From Bacteroidota bacterium (GTDB taxonomy: Bacteria; Bacteroidota; Bacteroidia; Chitinophagales; Chitinophagaceae), in NCBI GenBank assembly GCA_023430465.1, contig JAEZAM010000008.1, positions 1 through 10,516 of the forward strand: a stretch of DNA of 10,516 bases. The letters run 5' to 3'. Each line of letters starts with the position of its first letter. Position 1 is the first letter of the stretch. Below are positions 1 through 6,417 of this stretch, piece by piece. Both the position numbers and the translations under genes were made by a program. Under the pieces are notes generated by a model. That model had not been told where the DNA came from and made no database searches. It was given only the letters and a program-made list of their open reading frames with translations.

Positions 1-32
1 TGGTTCGTCTATAGACGAACCACGGCTTTTTT
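1..32. terminator. Palindromic hairpin, likely rho-independent terminator after metH
   Basis: Bases 1-22 form a perfect inverted repeat (each arm TGGTTCGTCTA or its complement), followed on the plus strand by ACGGC and six T's at 27-32. Read on the minus strand, the metH stop codon is followed directly by A-rich sequence, then GCCG and the hairpin. This is the layout of a bidirectional terminator whose other flank lies outside the window. It sits immediately after the last metH codon, so I infer that it ends the metH transcript, and possibly also a convergent gene to the left. The left T/A flank cannot be seen. Confidence 0.7.
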
Positions 33-2748
33 AATCCATTATCGGCCGCAACCAACGCTCCATGTCATCCCGGTCCATGTTTTTACGCTTCACATAATCT
101 TCAAACTGGTCAGGCTGAATTTTACCAACACCGAAGTATTGGCTTTGGGGATGACTGAAATACCATCCGCATACAGAAGCGGCCGGATACATCGCCAATG
201 ACTCGGTGAGCTGAATACCTGTAGCTTTTTCACCACCCAGGAGATCAAAGAGTTTATATTTCTCTGTATGATCAGGGCAGGCAGGATAACCGGGTGCGGG
301 GCGGATACCGCGGTAGGCCTCTTTGATCAGGTCGTCATTCGACAACGTTTCATTTTTGTCATAACCCCAATACTCTTTTCTCACGCGCTGATGCAGGCAT
401 TCCGCAAATGCCTCGGCAAAACGGTCGCAGAGTGCCTGTAGCATGATCTTGTTATAATCGTCATGCGCCTTCGCAAATTTTTCAAGGTGGGGCTCGATAC
501 CTTTTATAGTGACGCTGAATGCACCGATATGATCTTTATCTCCGGGGCGTTTGTCTGCCGGTTTGATAAAGTCAGCCAGGGAGAGATTTGGCTGGCCGGG
601 TGCTTTTTTGATCTGCTGCCTTAAATTTTCCAACCTGATGTTACCGCCTTCAGTTGTGACCTTGATCGTGTCCGGACCGACGGTAGAAGCCTCCCAAAAA
701 CCAATTACTCCTTGCGCTTCCAGCCATTTCTCCGCAACGATCGTATCGAGGAGGGCATTTGCATCTTTGTACAGTTTTGCTGCTTCCACACCGATGATCT
801 TGTCTTCAAGTATCTGCGGGAACTTGCCATGCATTTCCCACGCGATGAAGAAGGGGTTCCAATCAATGTATTTCCGGATCTCGGCGAGATCAAAATCATT
901 GAACACCATCGTGCCGGTGAAGCCAGGTACGGGCGGAGCGTAACTCTCCCAGTCTATTTTCACAGCGTTATCCTGTGCCTCGCTGAATTTCAGGTACTGC
1001 TTGGCGGATTTTTTATTGCCAAAATCAGTAGCCAGCTTGTCATATTCTTTGCGGACAGTACTGAGGAAATCTTCTTTCTGTTCCTTGCTTAGCAGTGAGC
1101 CGGCCACCGTCACGCTTCGTGATGCGTCCAGTACATGGACAACGCCATTGTCGTACTGCGGGGCAATCTTCACGGCGGTGTGCATACGCGATGTAGTAGC
1201 GCCGCCGATCAGCAGGGGCTGGGTCATACCGCGTCTTTTCATTTCGTGTGCCACGTGCACCATCTCATCGAGGGATGGGGTGATAAGCCCGCTGAGTCCG
1301 ATGATATCAGCATTCTCCCTGACGGCAGTATCCAGTATTTTATCTGTCGGTACCATTACGCCCATGTCAACGATGTCGTACCCGTTACAACCGAGTACCA
1401 CACCCACGATGTTTTTCCCGATATCGTGTACATCACCTTTCACGGTGGCGAGAAGGATCTTGGCGGCACCGGCACCTTCCTGGTTGGTAGTTCCGGCGGC
1501 AAGGTGGGCAAGCCTCCGCTGTTCTTTTTCCGCCTCAATGTAGGGGGTCAGTATCGCCACGCTCTTTTTCATTACGCGTGCGCTCTTTACCACCTGTGGG
1601 AGAAACATTTTTCCCGCACCAAACAGATCGCCTACCACGTTCATTCCATCCATCAATGGCCCTTCGATCACATCAAGGGGTTTAGGATATTTCTGTCTTG
1701 CTTCCTCGGTATCGATGTCAATGTAATCGGTGATTCCGTTTACAAGAGAATGTTTGAGTCGCTCCTCGACGGGTGAAGAGCGCCAGGCTTCATCTTTTAT
1801 AGTTTCCTTTCCTTTTGCTTTTACAGTTTCGGCAAACGCGATCAGTTTCTCCGTTGCTTCGTTATTATCATTATTCCTGTTGAGGATGACATCCTCGCAT
1901 AATTGACGCAACCCGGGTTCGATCTCATCATAAACCACGAGCTGGCCTGCATTGACGATACCCATATCCATACCCGCTTTGATGGCATGGAGGAGGAAGA
2001 CGGAGTGCATGGCTTCGCGGACATGTTCATTTCCCCGGAAGGAGAATGACAGGTTGCTGACGCCGCCACTGACTTTAGCCAATGGCATGAGCGCCTTGAT
2101 CTCACGTGTGCCTTCAATGAAATCAACACCGTAGTTGTTATGTTCCTCCAGCCCCGTGGCGATAGCAAAGATGTTGGGATCGAAAATGATGTCCTGTGGA
2201 TCAAAACCCACGCGTTCGGTGAGGATCTTATAAGCACGGTGGCAGATCTCGACTTTTCGTTGTTTGGTATCTGCCTGGCCGATTTCGTCGAAAGCCATGA
2301 CGATAACGGCAGCCCCATAGCTCTGGCAAATGATCGCCTGCTCAATGAATTTTTCTTCCCCTTCTTTCATGGAGATTGAATTCACGATACACTTGCCTTG
2401 TACGCATTTCAGGCCAGCCTCGATGATCTCGAACTTGGAGCTGTCGATCATGATGGGGATCTTAGCGATATCGGGTTCACTTTGTACCAGGTTAAGGAAA
2501 GTGGTCATGGCGTGAACGCCATCCAGGAGGGCATCATCCATGTTCACATCCAGTATCTGCGCGCCATTCTCGACCTGTTGTCTTGCTACGCTGAGGGCTT
2601 CCTCATATTTATTTTCCCGGATCAGCCGCGCAAATTTCTTGGAGCCGGTTACGTTCGTCCGCTCTCCAACATTGATGAAATTTGTTTCCGGGCGGACAAC
2701 AAGCGGCTCGAGTCCTGATAATCTGAGATAGGGTTTGATGGTTGACAT
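31..2748 (-). CDS. metH: Methionine synthase, C-terminal subunit (pterin, cobalamin and SAM-reactivation domains)
   Basis: This 905-residue protein carries the second to fourth modules of cobalamin-dependent methionine synthase. It transfers a methyl group from 5-methyltetrahydrofolate to cobalamin, which then methylates homocysteine. Visible parts: pterin-binding barrel (about 20-285, NVGERTN at 26-32); cobalamin cap (about 325-415); B12 Rossmann domain (about 428-560) with the lower-ligand motif D439-V-H441-D-I-G444 and GGATTS at 515-520; reactivation domain (about 595-905) with the SAM-binding stretch RPAPGYPACPDH at 816-827 and a C-terminal FSHPQSQYF. The homocysteine domain is absent and is encoded just upstream, 40 bases away, so the two are probably cotranscribed. 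I chose the ATG at 2748: an in-frame ATG at 2841 would add 31 unrelated residues and overlap the upstream gene. No clear Shine-Dalgarno site is seen. The open frame is intact, and split MetH is familiar in Bacteroidota. Confidence 0.96.
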   Translation of the reverse strand: MSTIKPYLRLSGLEPLVVRPETNFINVGERTNVTGSKKFARLIRENKYEEALSVARQQVENGAQILDVNMDDALLDGVHAMTTFLNLVQSEPDIAKIPIMIDSSKFEIIEAGLKCVQGKCIVNSISMKEGEEKFIEQAIICQSYGAAVIVMAFDEIGQADTKQRKVEICHRAYKILTERVGFDPQDIIFDPNIFAIATGLEEHNNYGVDFIEGTREIKALMPLAKVSGGVSNLSFSFRGNEHVREAMHSVFLLHAIKAGMDMGIVNAGQLVVYDEIEPGLRQLCEDVILNRNNDNNEATEKLIAFAETVKAKGKETIKDEAWRSSPVEERLKHSLVNGITDYIDIDTEEARQKYPKPLDVIEGPLMDGMNVVGDLFGAGKMFLPQVVKSARVMKKSVAILTPYIEAEKEQRRLAHLAAGTTNQEGAGAAKILLATVKGDVHDIGKNIVGVVLGCNGYDIVDMGVMVPTDKILDTAVRENADIIGLSGLITPSLDEMVHVAHEMKRRGMTQPLLIGGATTSRMHTAVKIAPQYDNGVVHVLDASRSVTVAGSLLSKEQKEDFLSTVRKEYDKLATDFGNKKSAKQYLKFSEAQDNAVKIDWESYAPPVPGFTGTMVFNDFDLAEIRKYIDWNPFFIAWEMHGKFPQILEDKIIGVEAAKLYKDANALLDTIVAEKWLEAQGVIGFWEASTVGPDTIKVTTEGGNIRLENLRQQIKKAPGQPNLSLADFIKPADKRPGDKDHIGAFSVTIKGIEPHLEKFAKAHDDYNKIMLQALCDRFAEAFAECLHQRVRKEYWGYDKNETLSNDDLIKEAYRGIRPAPGYPACPDHTEKYKLFDLLGGEKATGIQLTESLAMYPAASVCGWYFSHPQSQYFGVGKIQPDQFEDYVKRKNMDRDDMERWLRPIMD

Positions 2749-2788
2749 CGCTGTATTAGTGCTTAATGATTTCTTTTCTTCGATCTTC

Positions 2789-3787
2789 TTAATATGTAAG
2801 GGAAACTTCGGGCAGTCGCCTTGGCTGAATGCTCCGGACATGTTCCGCTATATGCCTGATATGATCGGGTGTGGTGCCGCAGCATCCCCCGACGATATTT
2901 ACGAATCCTTCTTTCGCCCATTCTTCCAGGTAGTGGCCGGTGTCTTCGGGGTGTTCATCATATTCACCCATAGCGTTTGGCAGACCCGCATTCGGGTAGG
3001 CGGAAACGTAGCAGGCAGCGATCTGTGAAAGCTCCTCGATGTGGGGACGCATTTCTTTCGCTCCCAGTGCGCAGTTGAGGCCAATGCTTAATGGCTTTGC
3101 ATGAATTACGGATGTATAGAAGGCTTCGAGGGTCTGTCCGCTGAGTGTTCTTCCGGATGCATCGGTAATGGTACCGCTGATCATGATGGGCAGCGATTCC
3201 TTTTGTACATCGCGGAAATATTTCTTGATGGCGAAAATGGCACCTTTCGCATTGAGCGTATCGAAAATAGTTTCGATCAGCAGGATGTCCACGCCACCAT
3301 CTACGAGGCCTTTCACCTGTTCATAGTATGCAGCAACAACCTCATCGAAGGTTACAGCACGGAAGCCCGGGTTGTTTACATCAGGTGAAAGTGAAAGTGT
3401 TTTGTTGAGTGGGCCTATGGCGCCTGCTACCCAGGCGGTCTTGCCAGACTGGCGGATCGCTTCACGGGCGCACTGTGCTGCAGCAACATTCAATTCGTAG
3501 GCGAGCGACTGCATTTCATAGTCGGCCATAGCAATGCTGGTGCTGCTGAAGGTGTTTGTTTCGATGATGTCGGCACCGGCATCGAGGTATTGTTTGTGAA
3601 TCTCGGTGATGATCTGCGGCTGGGTAATGCACAGCAGGTCATTGTTGCCTTTTACGTCAAGGTGCCAGTCTTTGAATCTTTCCCCGCGATAATCTTTTTC
3701 CTGGAGCTTATACCGCTGAATCATCGTGCCCATGGCACCGTCGATGATGAGAATGCGTTTTTCCAGTTCCTGTTTGATCGTGCTCAT
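2789..3787 (-). CDS. metH: Methionine synthase, N-terminal homocysteine S-methyltransferase subunit
   Basis: This 332-residue protein matches the first module of MetH, the zinc-dependent homocysteine S-methyltransferase barrel that binds and activates homocysteine. DGAMGTMIQ lies at 16-24 near the N terminus. The three zinc ligands are all present: Cys239 in GLNCALG, and Cys302-Cys303 in GGCCGTTPDHI. The length equals the homocysteine domain alone (about 325 residues in the E. coli protein). It would have to work with the downstream protein, which holds the folate and cobalamin modules. The ATG at 3787 is preferred over an in-frame TTG at 3814: it has GGA seven bases upstream and gives the usual short N terminus before the barrel. 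A promoter and a predicted SAM-sensing leader RNA lie directly upstream. A stand-alone BHMT/MmuM-type enzyme is the alternative, but the adjacent MetH remainder makes this unlikely. Confidence 0.95.
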   Translation of the reverse strand: MSTIKQELEKRILIIDGAMGTMIQRYKLQEKDYRGERFKDWHLDVKGNNDLLCITQPQIITEIHKQYLDAGADIIETNTFSSTSIAMADYEMQSLAYELNVAAAQCAREAIRQSGKTAWVAGAIGPLNKTLSLSPDVNNPGFRAVTFDEVVAAYYEQVKGLVDGGVDILLIETIFDTLNAKGAIFAIKKYFRDVQKESLPIMISGTITDASGRTLSGQTLEAFYTSVIHAKPLSIGLNCALGAKEMRPHIEELSQIAACYVSAYPNAGLPNAMGEYDEHPEDTGHYLEEWAKEGFVNIVGGCCGTTPDHIRHIAEHVRSIQPRRLPEVSLTY

Positions 3788-3840
3788 AGTAATTCCATTA
3801 AATGAATTTATCAACCGCAGCGGGCGGAGGACTACGAACC

Positions 3841-3881
3841 ATAAACGTTGGAAAAACCTGTGTGGAGTTTTTGACGTTTAT
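3841..3881 (-). promoter_or_regulatory. Leader hairpin competing with the riboswitch pseudoknot (candidate expression platform)
   Basis: The arm AUAAACGU (3881-3874) pairs perfectly with ACGUUUAU (3848-3841). Inside it, AAAAACU (3872-3866) pairs with GGUUUUU (3858-3852, one U-G pair), leaving a 7-base loop CCACACA. The first six bases of the 5' arm are the same bases that form the 3' strand of the riboswitch P2, so the two structures cannot form fully together. No U-tract follows the hairpin, so it is not a standard intrinsic terminator. It may act as an anti-structure or affect translation through the downstream GC hairpin (3827-3815) and start region. The direction of switching is not decidable by eye. 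Confidence 0.6.
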
Positions 3882-3941
3882 TAGTTCTATTGCCACCGCA
3901 ACTTAGCAGGGTGAAGGCCGAACAATAAACAAATCCGCCTT
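3876..3941 (-). ncRNA. Predicted SAM-II-class riboswitch with enlarged loop in the metH leader
   Basis: Read 5'-3' on the minus strand. P1 is AAGGC (3941-3937) pairing with GCCUU (3918-3914). Its loop starts G-GAUUU (3936-3931), like the GAUUU joining strand of SAM-II. The rest of the loop, GUUUAUUGUUC (3930-3920), can pair outside P1 with GAAC (3887-3884) and AAUAAAC (3882-3876). That is 11 Watson-Crick pairs with one bulged U at 3883, giving an H-type pseudoknot. The C-U-A-A around the bulge matches the SAM-contacting C-bulged U-A-A of SAM-II as I remember its structure. Between P1 and P2 an extra CACC/GGUG hairpin (3913-3910 with 3897-3894) lengthens the loop, as in the 'SAM-II long loops' variant reported from Bacteroidota. 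The position in front of a methionine-synthesis gene fits SAM feedback. Ligand identity is inferred. Confidence 0.72.
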
Positions 3942-3946
3942 ATCTG

Positions 3947-3977
3947 CAAAGGTACTATAACTCTCACTAATAACAAA
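3947..3977 (-). promoter_or_regulatory. Bacteroidota-type promoter for metH (TTTG-N19-TACCTTTG)
   Basis: On the minus strand, TTTG (3977-3974) is followed after exactly 19 bases by TACCTTTG (3954-3947), a full match to the Bacteroidota -33/-7 consensus (TTTG, then TAnnTTTG). Transcription should start about five bases further, near 3942-3941, which is the first base of the riboswitch P1 stem. The leader would be about 155 bases. The promoter lies between the recR stop codon and metH, so metH has its own transcription unit, although readthrough from recR is possible. Confidence 0.8.
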
Positions 3978-3985
3978 GGGATACA

Positions 3986-4618
3986 CTAATGCACGTAGCG
4001 GTCCACCGGCATTCGGTTCTGGAGGCTCCGGCCAAGCGTGAGCTCGTCTGCATATTCCAGTTCACCGCCAAATGCAATGCCCCGCGCGATCGTTGTGATC
4101 CTGAGGGGCTGGCCCGAGGCCGGCATATAAGAGGCGAGTCGTTTTTGGATATAATAGATGGTCGTATCGCCCTGTATGGTGGGATTGAGGGCAAAGATGA
4201 GTTCTTCCGTTTGCTCCTGGCTGATACGGTGGGCAAGAGTTTCAATATTCAATTGGTCCGGTCCGATGCCATCCAGGGGTGATATGACACCGCCGAGCAC
4301 ATGGTAGGTGCCATTGAATTGCTGGGTGCTCTCAATGGCGATGACATCGCGGATGCTTTCTACAACACAGATCACGGACTGCTTACGGGTACTGCTGGCG
4401 CAAATACTGCATAGTTTATCATCCGCCACATTGAAGCAGCGATCGCAAAAGCGGATCTCTGCCCGCATGCGGGCAATGGTATCGGTAAATTGGGTGACGT
4501 CGCCGGTTTGTTGCTTCAAAAGATGGAGTACCAGGCGCAGAGCGGTCTTTTTTCCAATCCCTGGCAGCCTGGCAAATTCATTCACCGCATTTTCAAGGAG
4601 GGCTGAGGAGAATTGCAT
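3986..4618 (-). CDS. recR: Recombination mediator protein RecR
   Basis: RecR acts with RecO (and RecF) to load RecA onto SSB-coated single-stranded DNA during gap and break repair. The 210-residue product has the whole family layout: helix-hairpin-helix LPGIGKKTA at 18-26; a C4 zinc finger with Cys58, Cys61, Cys70 and Cys73; a Toprim domain from about 81 with VVESIRD at 85-91; and the conserved C-terminal ARGIAFGGELEYADELTLGRS region (178-198). Length is normal (about 200 residues). The ATG at 4618 gives the standard short N terminus before the HhH motif. It lies 13 bases after the stop of the small membrane protein gene, so cotranscription is possible, but a full promoter match overlaps the end of that gene and would start the mRNA at or next to this ATG. 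No Shine-Dalgarno sequence is seen. Confidence 0.97.
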   Translation of the reverse strand: MQFSSALLENAVNEFARLPGIGKKTALRLVLHLLKQQTGDVTQFTDTIARMRAEIRFCDRCFNVADDKLCSICASSTRKQSVICVVESIRDVIAIESTQQFNGTYHVLGGVISPLDGIGPDQLNIETLAHRISQEQTEELIFALNPTIQGDTTIYYIQKRLASYMPASGQPLRITTIARGIAFGGELEYADELTLGRSLQNRMPVDRYVH

Positions 4619-4622
4619 GCAG

Positions 4623-4652
4623 CAAAGGTACTCAAATCAGGATGAAGACAAA
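4623..4652 (-). promoter_or_regulatory. Internal promoter for recR, probably giving a leaderless mRNA
   Basis: On the minus strand TTTG (4652-4649) precedes TACCTTTG (4630-4623) by 18 bases, a full match to the Bacteroidota promoter consensus with the same -7 octamer as the metH promoter. Only four bases (CTGC) separate the -7 box from the recR ATG at 4618, so the start site should fall at or within one or two bases of that ATG. The -33 box lies inside the last codons of the small membrane protein gene. Confidence 0.7.
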
Positions 4653-4808
4653 CGCTACGGCGAGCAACATCAGGAAGGTCACGAAGCGGTTTTTCCCCGG
4701 CTCTTCGATCACCTCATCAAATGATTTGTGCCTGGCCGTAATGATCCGGCGAAGACAGGCACCCGGAAACTCTGAAAGTTCAATGAGCGTTTCAGCAATG
4801 GATTGCAT
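4632..4808 (-). CDS. Small tail-anchored membrane protein, function unknown
   Basis: A 58-residue reading frame runs from an ATG at 4808 to a TGA at 4632. I do not recognise the family. The first 40 residues are soluble and charged (starting MQSIAETLIEL; RRIITARHKSF at 20-30; DEVIEEPGKN at 31-40). The last 17 or so residues are a hydrophobic helix (FVTFLMLLAVAFVFILI) ending at the C terminus, so it may be a tail-anchored inner-membrane protein with its N terminus in the cytoplasm. It fits exactly between its neighbours: 10 bases after the lipoprotein stop and 13 bases before recR, on the same strand, as expected of an operon member. Support is the tight spacing and a clean soluble-plus-helix composition rather than homology. 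A chance frame cannot be excluded, but it fills an otherwise empty gap in a dense gene cluster. Confidence 0.68.
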   Translation of the reverse strand: MQSIAETLIELSEFPGACLRRIITARHKSFDEVIEEPGKNRFVTFLMLLAVAFVFILI

Positions 4809-4818
4809 GGTTATTGGT

Positions 4819-6366
4819 TTACTGGTTTTCTATAGTTCTCAGAGGGGAGTTCACACGCCTGCCGGCTGGAGGCTGCGTTCTGGAAGGGGCGGATGGATTT
4901 ACAGAAGGACTCGATGGGTTCCTGTTATCCCGGCCATTGTTGACTGCAGGAGCCGCATTGATGTCGATCTCGAACTGGTTTTCCCAGTTTACCTTCACTG
5001 TAATCTGCCGGTGAACAGGTTTCACGGTCTCCGGCTGTCGTTTCGTTCCGAAGAAATCACCCGGGTCCCAGGTGCCATTCTTATTGGCATCATACAGGAT
5101 CCGAAGGTTATAATCTCCGGGCCGGAACATCGATTCAGTAAAGTTAATGCTGGTAAGAGGGTAGGATTTCAGCACGTCTTCACCCTGTACAAATTGCAAT
5201 ACCGGGTTACGCGCTACATCAAGATTACGAAAACGAATTGACAATTTACCATAATCTGCTATCCTGTTTGTGGTAAAATTTATGGTGTCTGTCTTCAATA
5301 ACTCCTGGCCAAGCGTATCAGTAGCGAAGTCTTTTTGCAATATCAACTGGTAAGGTGTGTTTTCCAGCCATGCATGCCGGAGTGTAAGTATACGGCCGGA
5401 AGTGTCCAGCCGCCAGGAGGCGTTTGTGACGGGGGTAAACAATGTATCCCTTGTCAGACGGGCCTTTGCGCTATCAAACCTTGCCAATGGTGTTTCAAAT
5501 GTAATAATCAGGCTGTCCAGCAGATCCTGCTGATCATTCTTCAGATTTGTGGTGAAACGAAGACGTTTTTCCGTCTGCCTGTTACGCCCTGCGGCTGACT
5601 GGCGGTCTGTTGAAACAGGCTTCTCGATATTATAAGCCAGCAGATTTACAGTCGGGGTGATACCAGGCGCAACGGTAACAGCCGAGTCCGCAAAGGCAAA
5701 GAGACGCTCCGTATTCAGGTATTGATACGATCCTGTTTCATCTTCCAGTGCATAGATATAATAACGACCGGGAGGAAGGTTCCGAAATTCAAAATTCCCA
5801 CGACCATCCGTTTTTGCGATATATCTGGGCCGTTGTGTCTTTACTGCTGAATCTGCAGGGTTGCGGTGCAGCATGATCGTGAGCGTGGAATCGATCCCGC
5901 CTGTACGGGCCAGCGTAACATTTCCCCTGACACGGAGGGAATCGAAATATGATCCTGTCGTAAATGTGTACGTGAAATCTTTCAATACATTCCCTTCATT
6001 CACATCCTTGATAGCTTTTCCGAAGTTGAGGGTATAAGTCGTATTGGCTTCCAGTGAATCCTTGAGCCTGACAGTTACGGTCTGCAGCTTTCGGCTGGCA
6101 TTGGGCATGATGGCGGGCAGCGGCGAAACGATGAGGTTCTGCAGCGGGTTATCGAGGTCTACATATTCATCAAATTCAAACACGATCCTCGTCTGGTCCA
6201 CATTGGTGCTGGAGTCGGGTGGTGAAACCCGCCGCAGCTTTGGTGGAGTTGAATCCTGTGGCCCACCTGAAGGCGGGATGATGTTGGCACAGCCTGTAGT
6301 GCCGGACATGGACGCCAGCAACACCATCGTAAACACCAGGAAACATATAATTCGGCCGATACTCAT
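4819..6366 (-). CDS. Big_5 Ig-like domain lipoprotein
   Basis: This 515-residue protein begins with a basic-hydrophobic signal peptide (about 1-25) ending in SGTTGC, so Cys26 is the likely lipidated residue. Next comes the sequence PPSGGPQDSTPP (31-42), a hallmark of Bacteroidota Ig-like (Big_5) lipoproteins. A Big_5 domain spans about 40-138 (IVFEFDEYVDL; YTLNFGKAIKDVNEG). A second beta-sandwich at about 143-235 resembles carboxypeptidase regulatory-like repeats (DGRGNFEFRNLPPGRYYIY). Further beta-rich sequence contains an acidic loop, D426-A-N-K-N-G-T-W-D-P-G-D437, which could bind calcium. The tail (about 475-510) is rich in Pro, Ser, Asn and Arg. It is probably outer-membrane anchored; the substrate or partner is unknown and no catalytic residues are apparent. 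The ATG at 6364-6366 is preceded by a TAnnTTTG box 11 bases upstream. The small membrane protein gene follows after 10 bases. Confidence 0.88.
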   Translation of the reverse strand: MSIGRIICFLVFTMVLLASMSGTTGCANIIPPSGGPQDSTPPKLRRVSPPDSSTNVDQTRIVFEFDEYVDLDNPLQNLIVSPLPAIMPNASRKLQTVTVRLKDSLEANTTYTLNFGKAIKDVNEGNVLKDFTYTFTTGSYFDSLRVRGNVTLARTGGIDSTLTIMLHRNPADSAVKTQRPRYIAKTDGRGNFEFRNLPPGRYYIYALEDETGSYQYLNTERLFAFADSAVTVAPGITPTVNLLAYNIEKPVSTDRQSAAGRNRQTEKRLRFTTNLKNDQQDLLDSLIITFETPLARFDSAKARLTRDTLFTPVTNASWRLDTSGRILTLRHAWLENTPYQLILQKDFATDTLGQELLKTDTINFTTNRIADYGKLSIRFRNLDVARNPVLQFVQGEDVLKSYPLTSINFTESMFRPGDYNLRILYDANKNGTWDPGDFFGTKRQPETVKPVHRQITVKVNWENQFEIDINAAPAVNNGRDNRNPSSPSVNPSAPSRTQPPAGRRVNSPLRTIENQ

Positions 6367-6377
6367 AGAAGAACCCG

Positions 6378-6385
6378 CAAACTTA
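6378..6385 (-). promoter_or_regulatory. Candidate -7 box (TAAGTTTG) for the lipoprotein gene
   Basis: TAAGTTTG on the minus strand fits the Bacteroidota -7 pattern TAnnTTTG and ends 11 bases before the lipoprotein ATG, predicting a leader of only about five or six bases. The -33 partner is less clear: the nearest TTG is 24 bases upstream (6412-6410), slightly beyond the usual 17-23. It lies in the 51-base gap after the helicase gene. Confidence 0.5.
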
Positions 6386-6417
6386 AGGTGAATGTGCTCA
6401 ATCTACTCCCAATATTC

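Noticed and set aside
1135..1776. 213-codon plus-strand open frame opposite metH
   Set aside because: It is fully antisense to the conserved cobalamin-binding region of MetH, with no domain features of its own.
2749..2841. 31-residue N-terminal extension of the MetH C-terminal protein
   Set aside because: It overlaps the end of the upstream coding region and has no likeness to MetH; the ATG at 2748 begins just before the pterin-binding domain.
3788..3946. Cobalamin or SAM-I riboswitch in the metH leader
   Set aside because: I find no B12-box (GCCACTG-like) and no SAM-I/S-box core; the pairing fits the SAM-II topology instead.
4642..5241. 199-codon plus-strand open frame across the small membrane gene and the lipoprotein tail
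   Set aside because: It overlaps two better-supported minus-strand genes and shows no recognisable domain.
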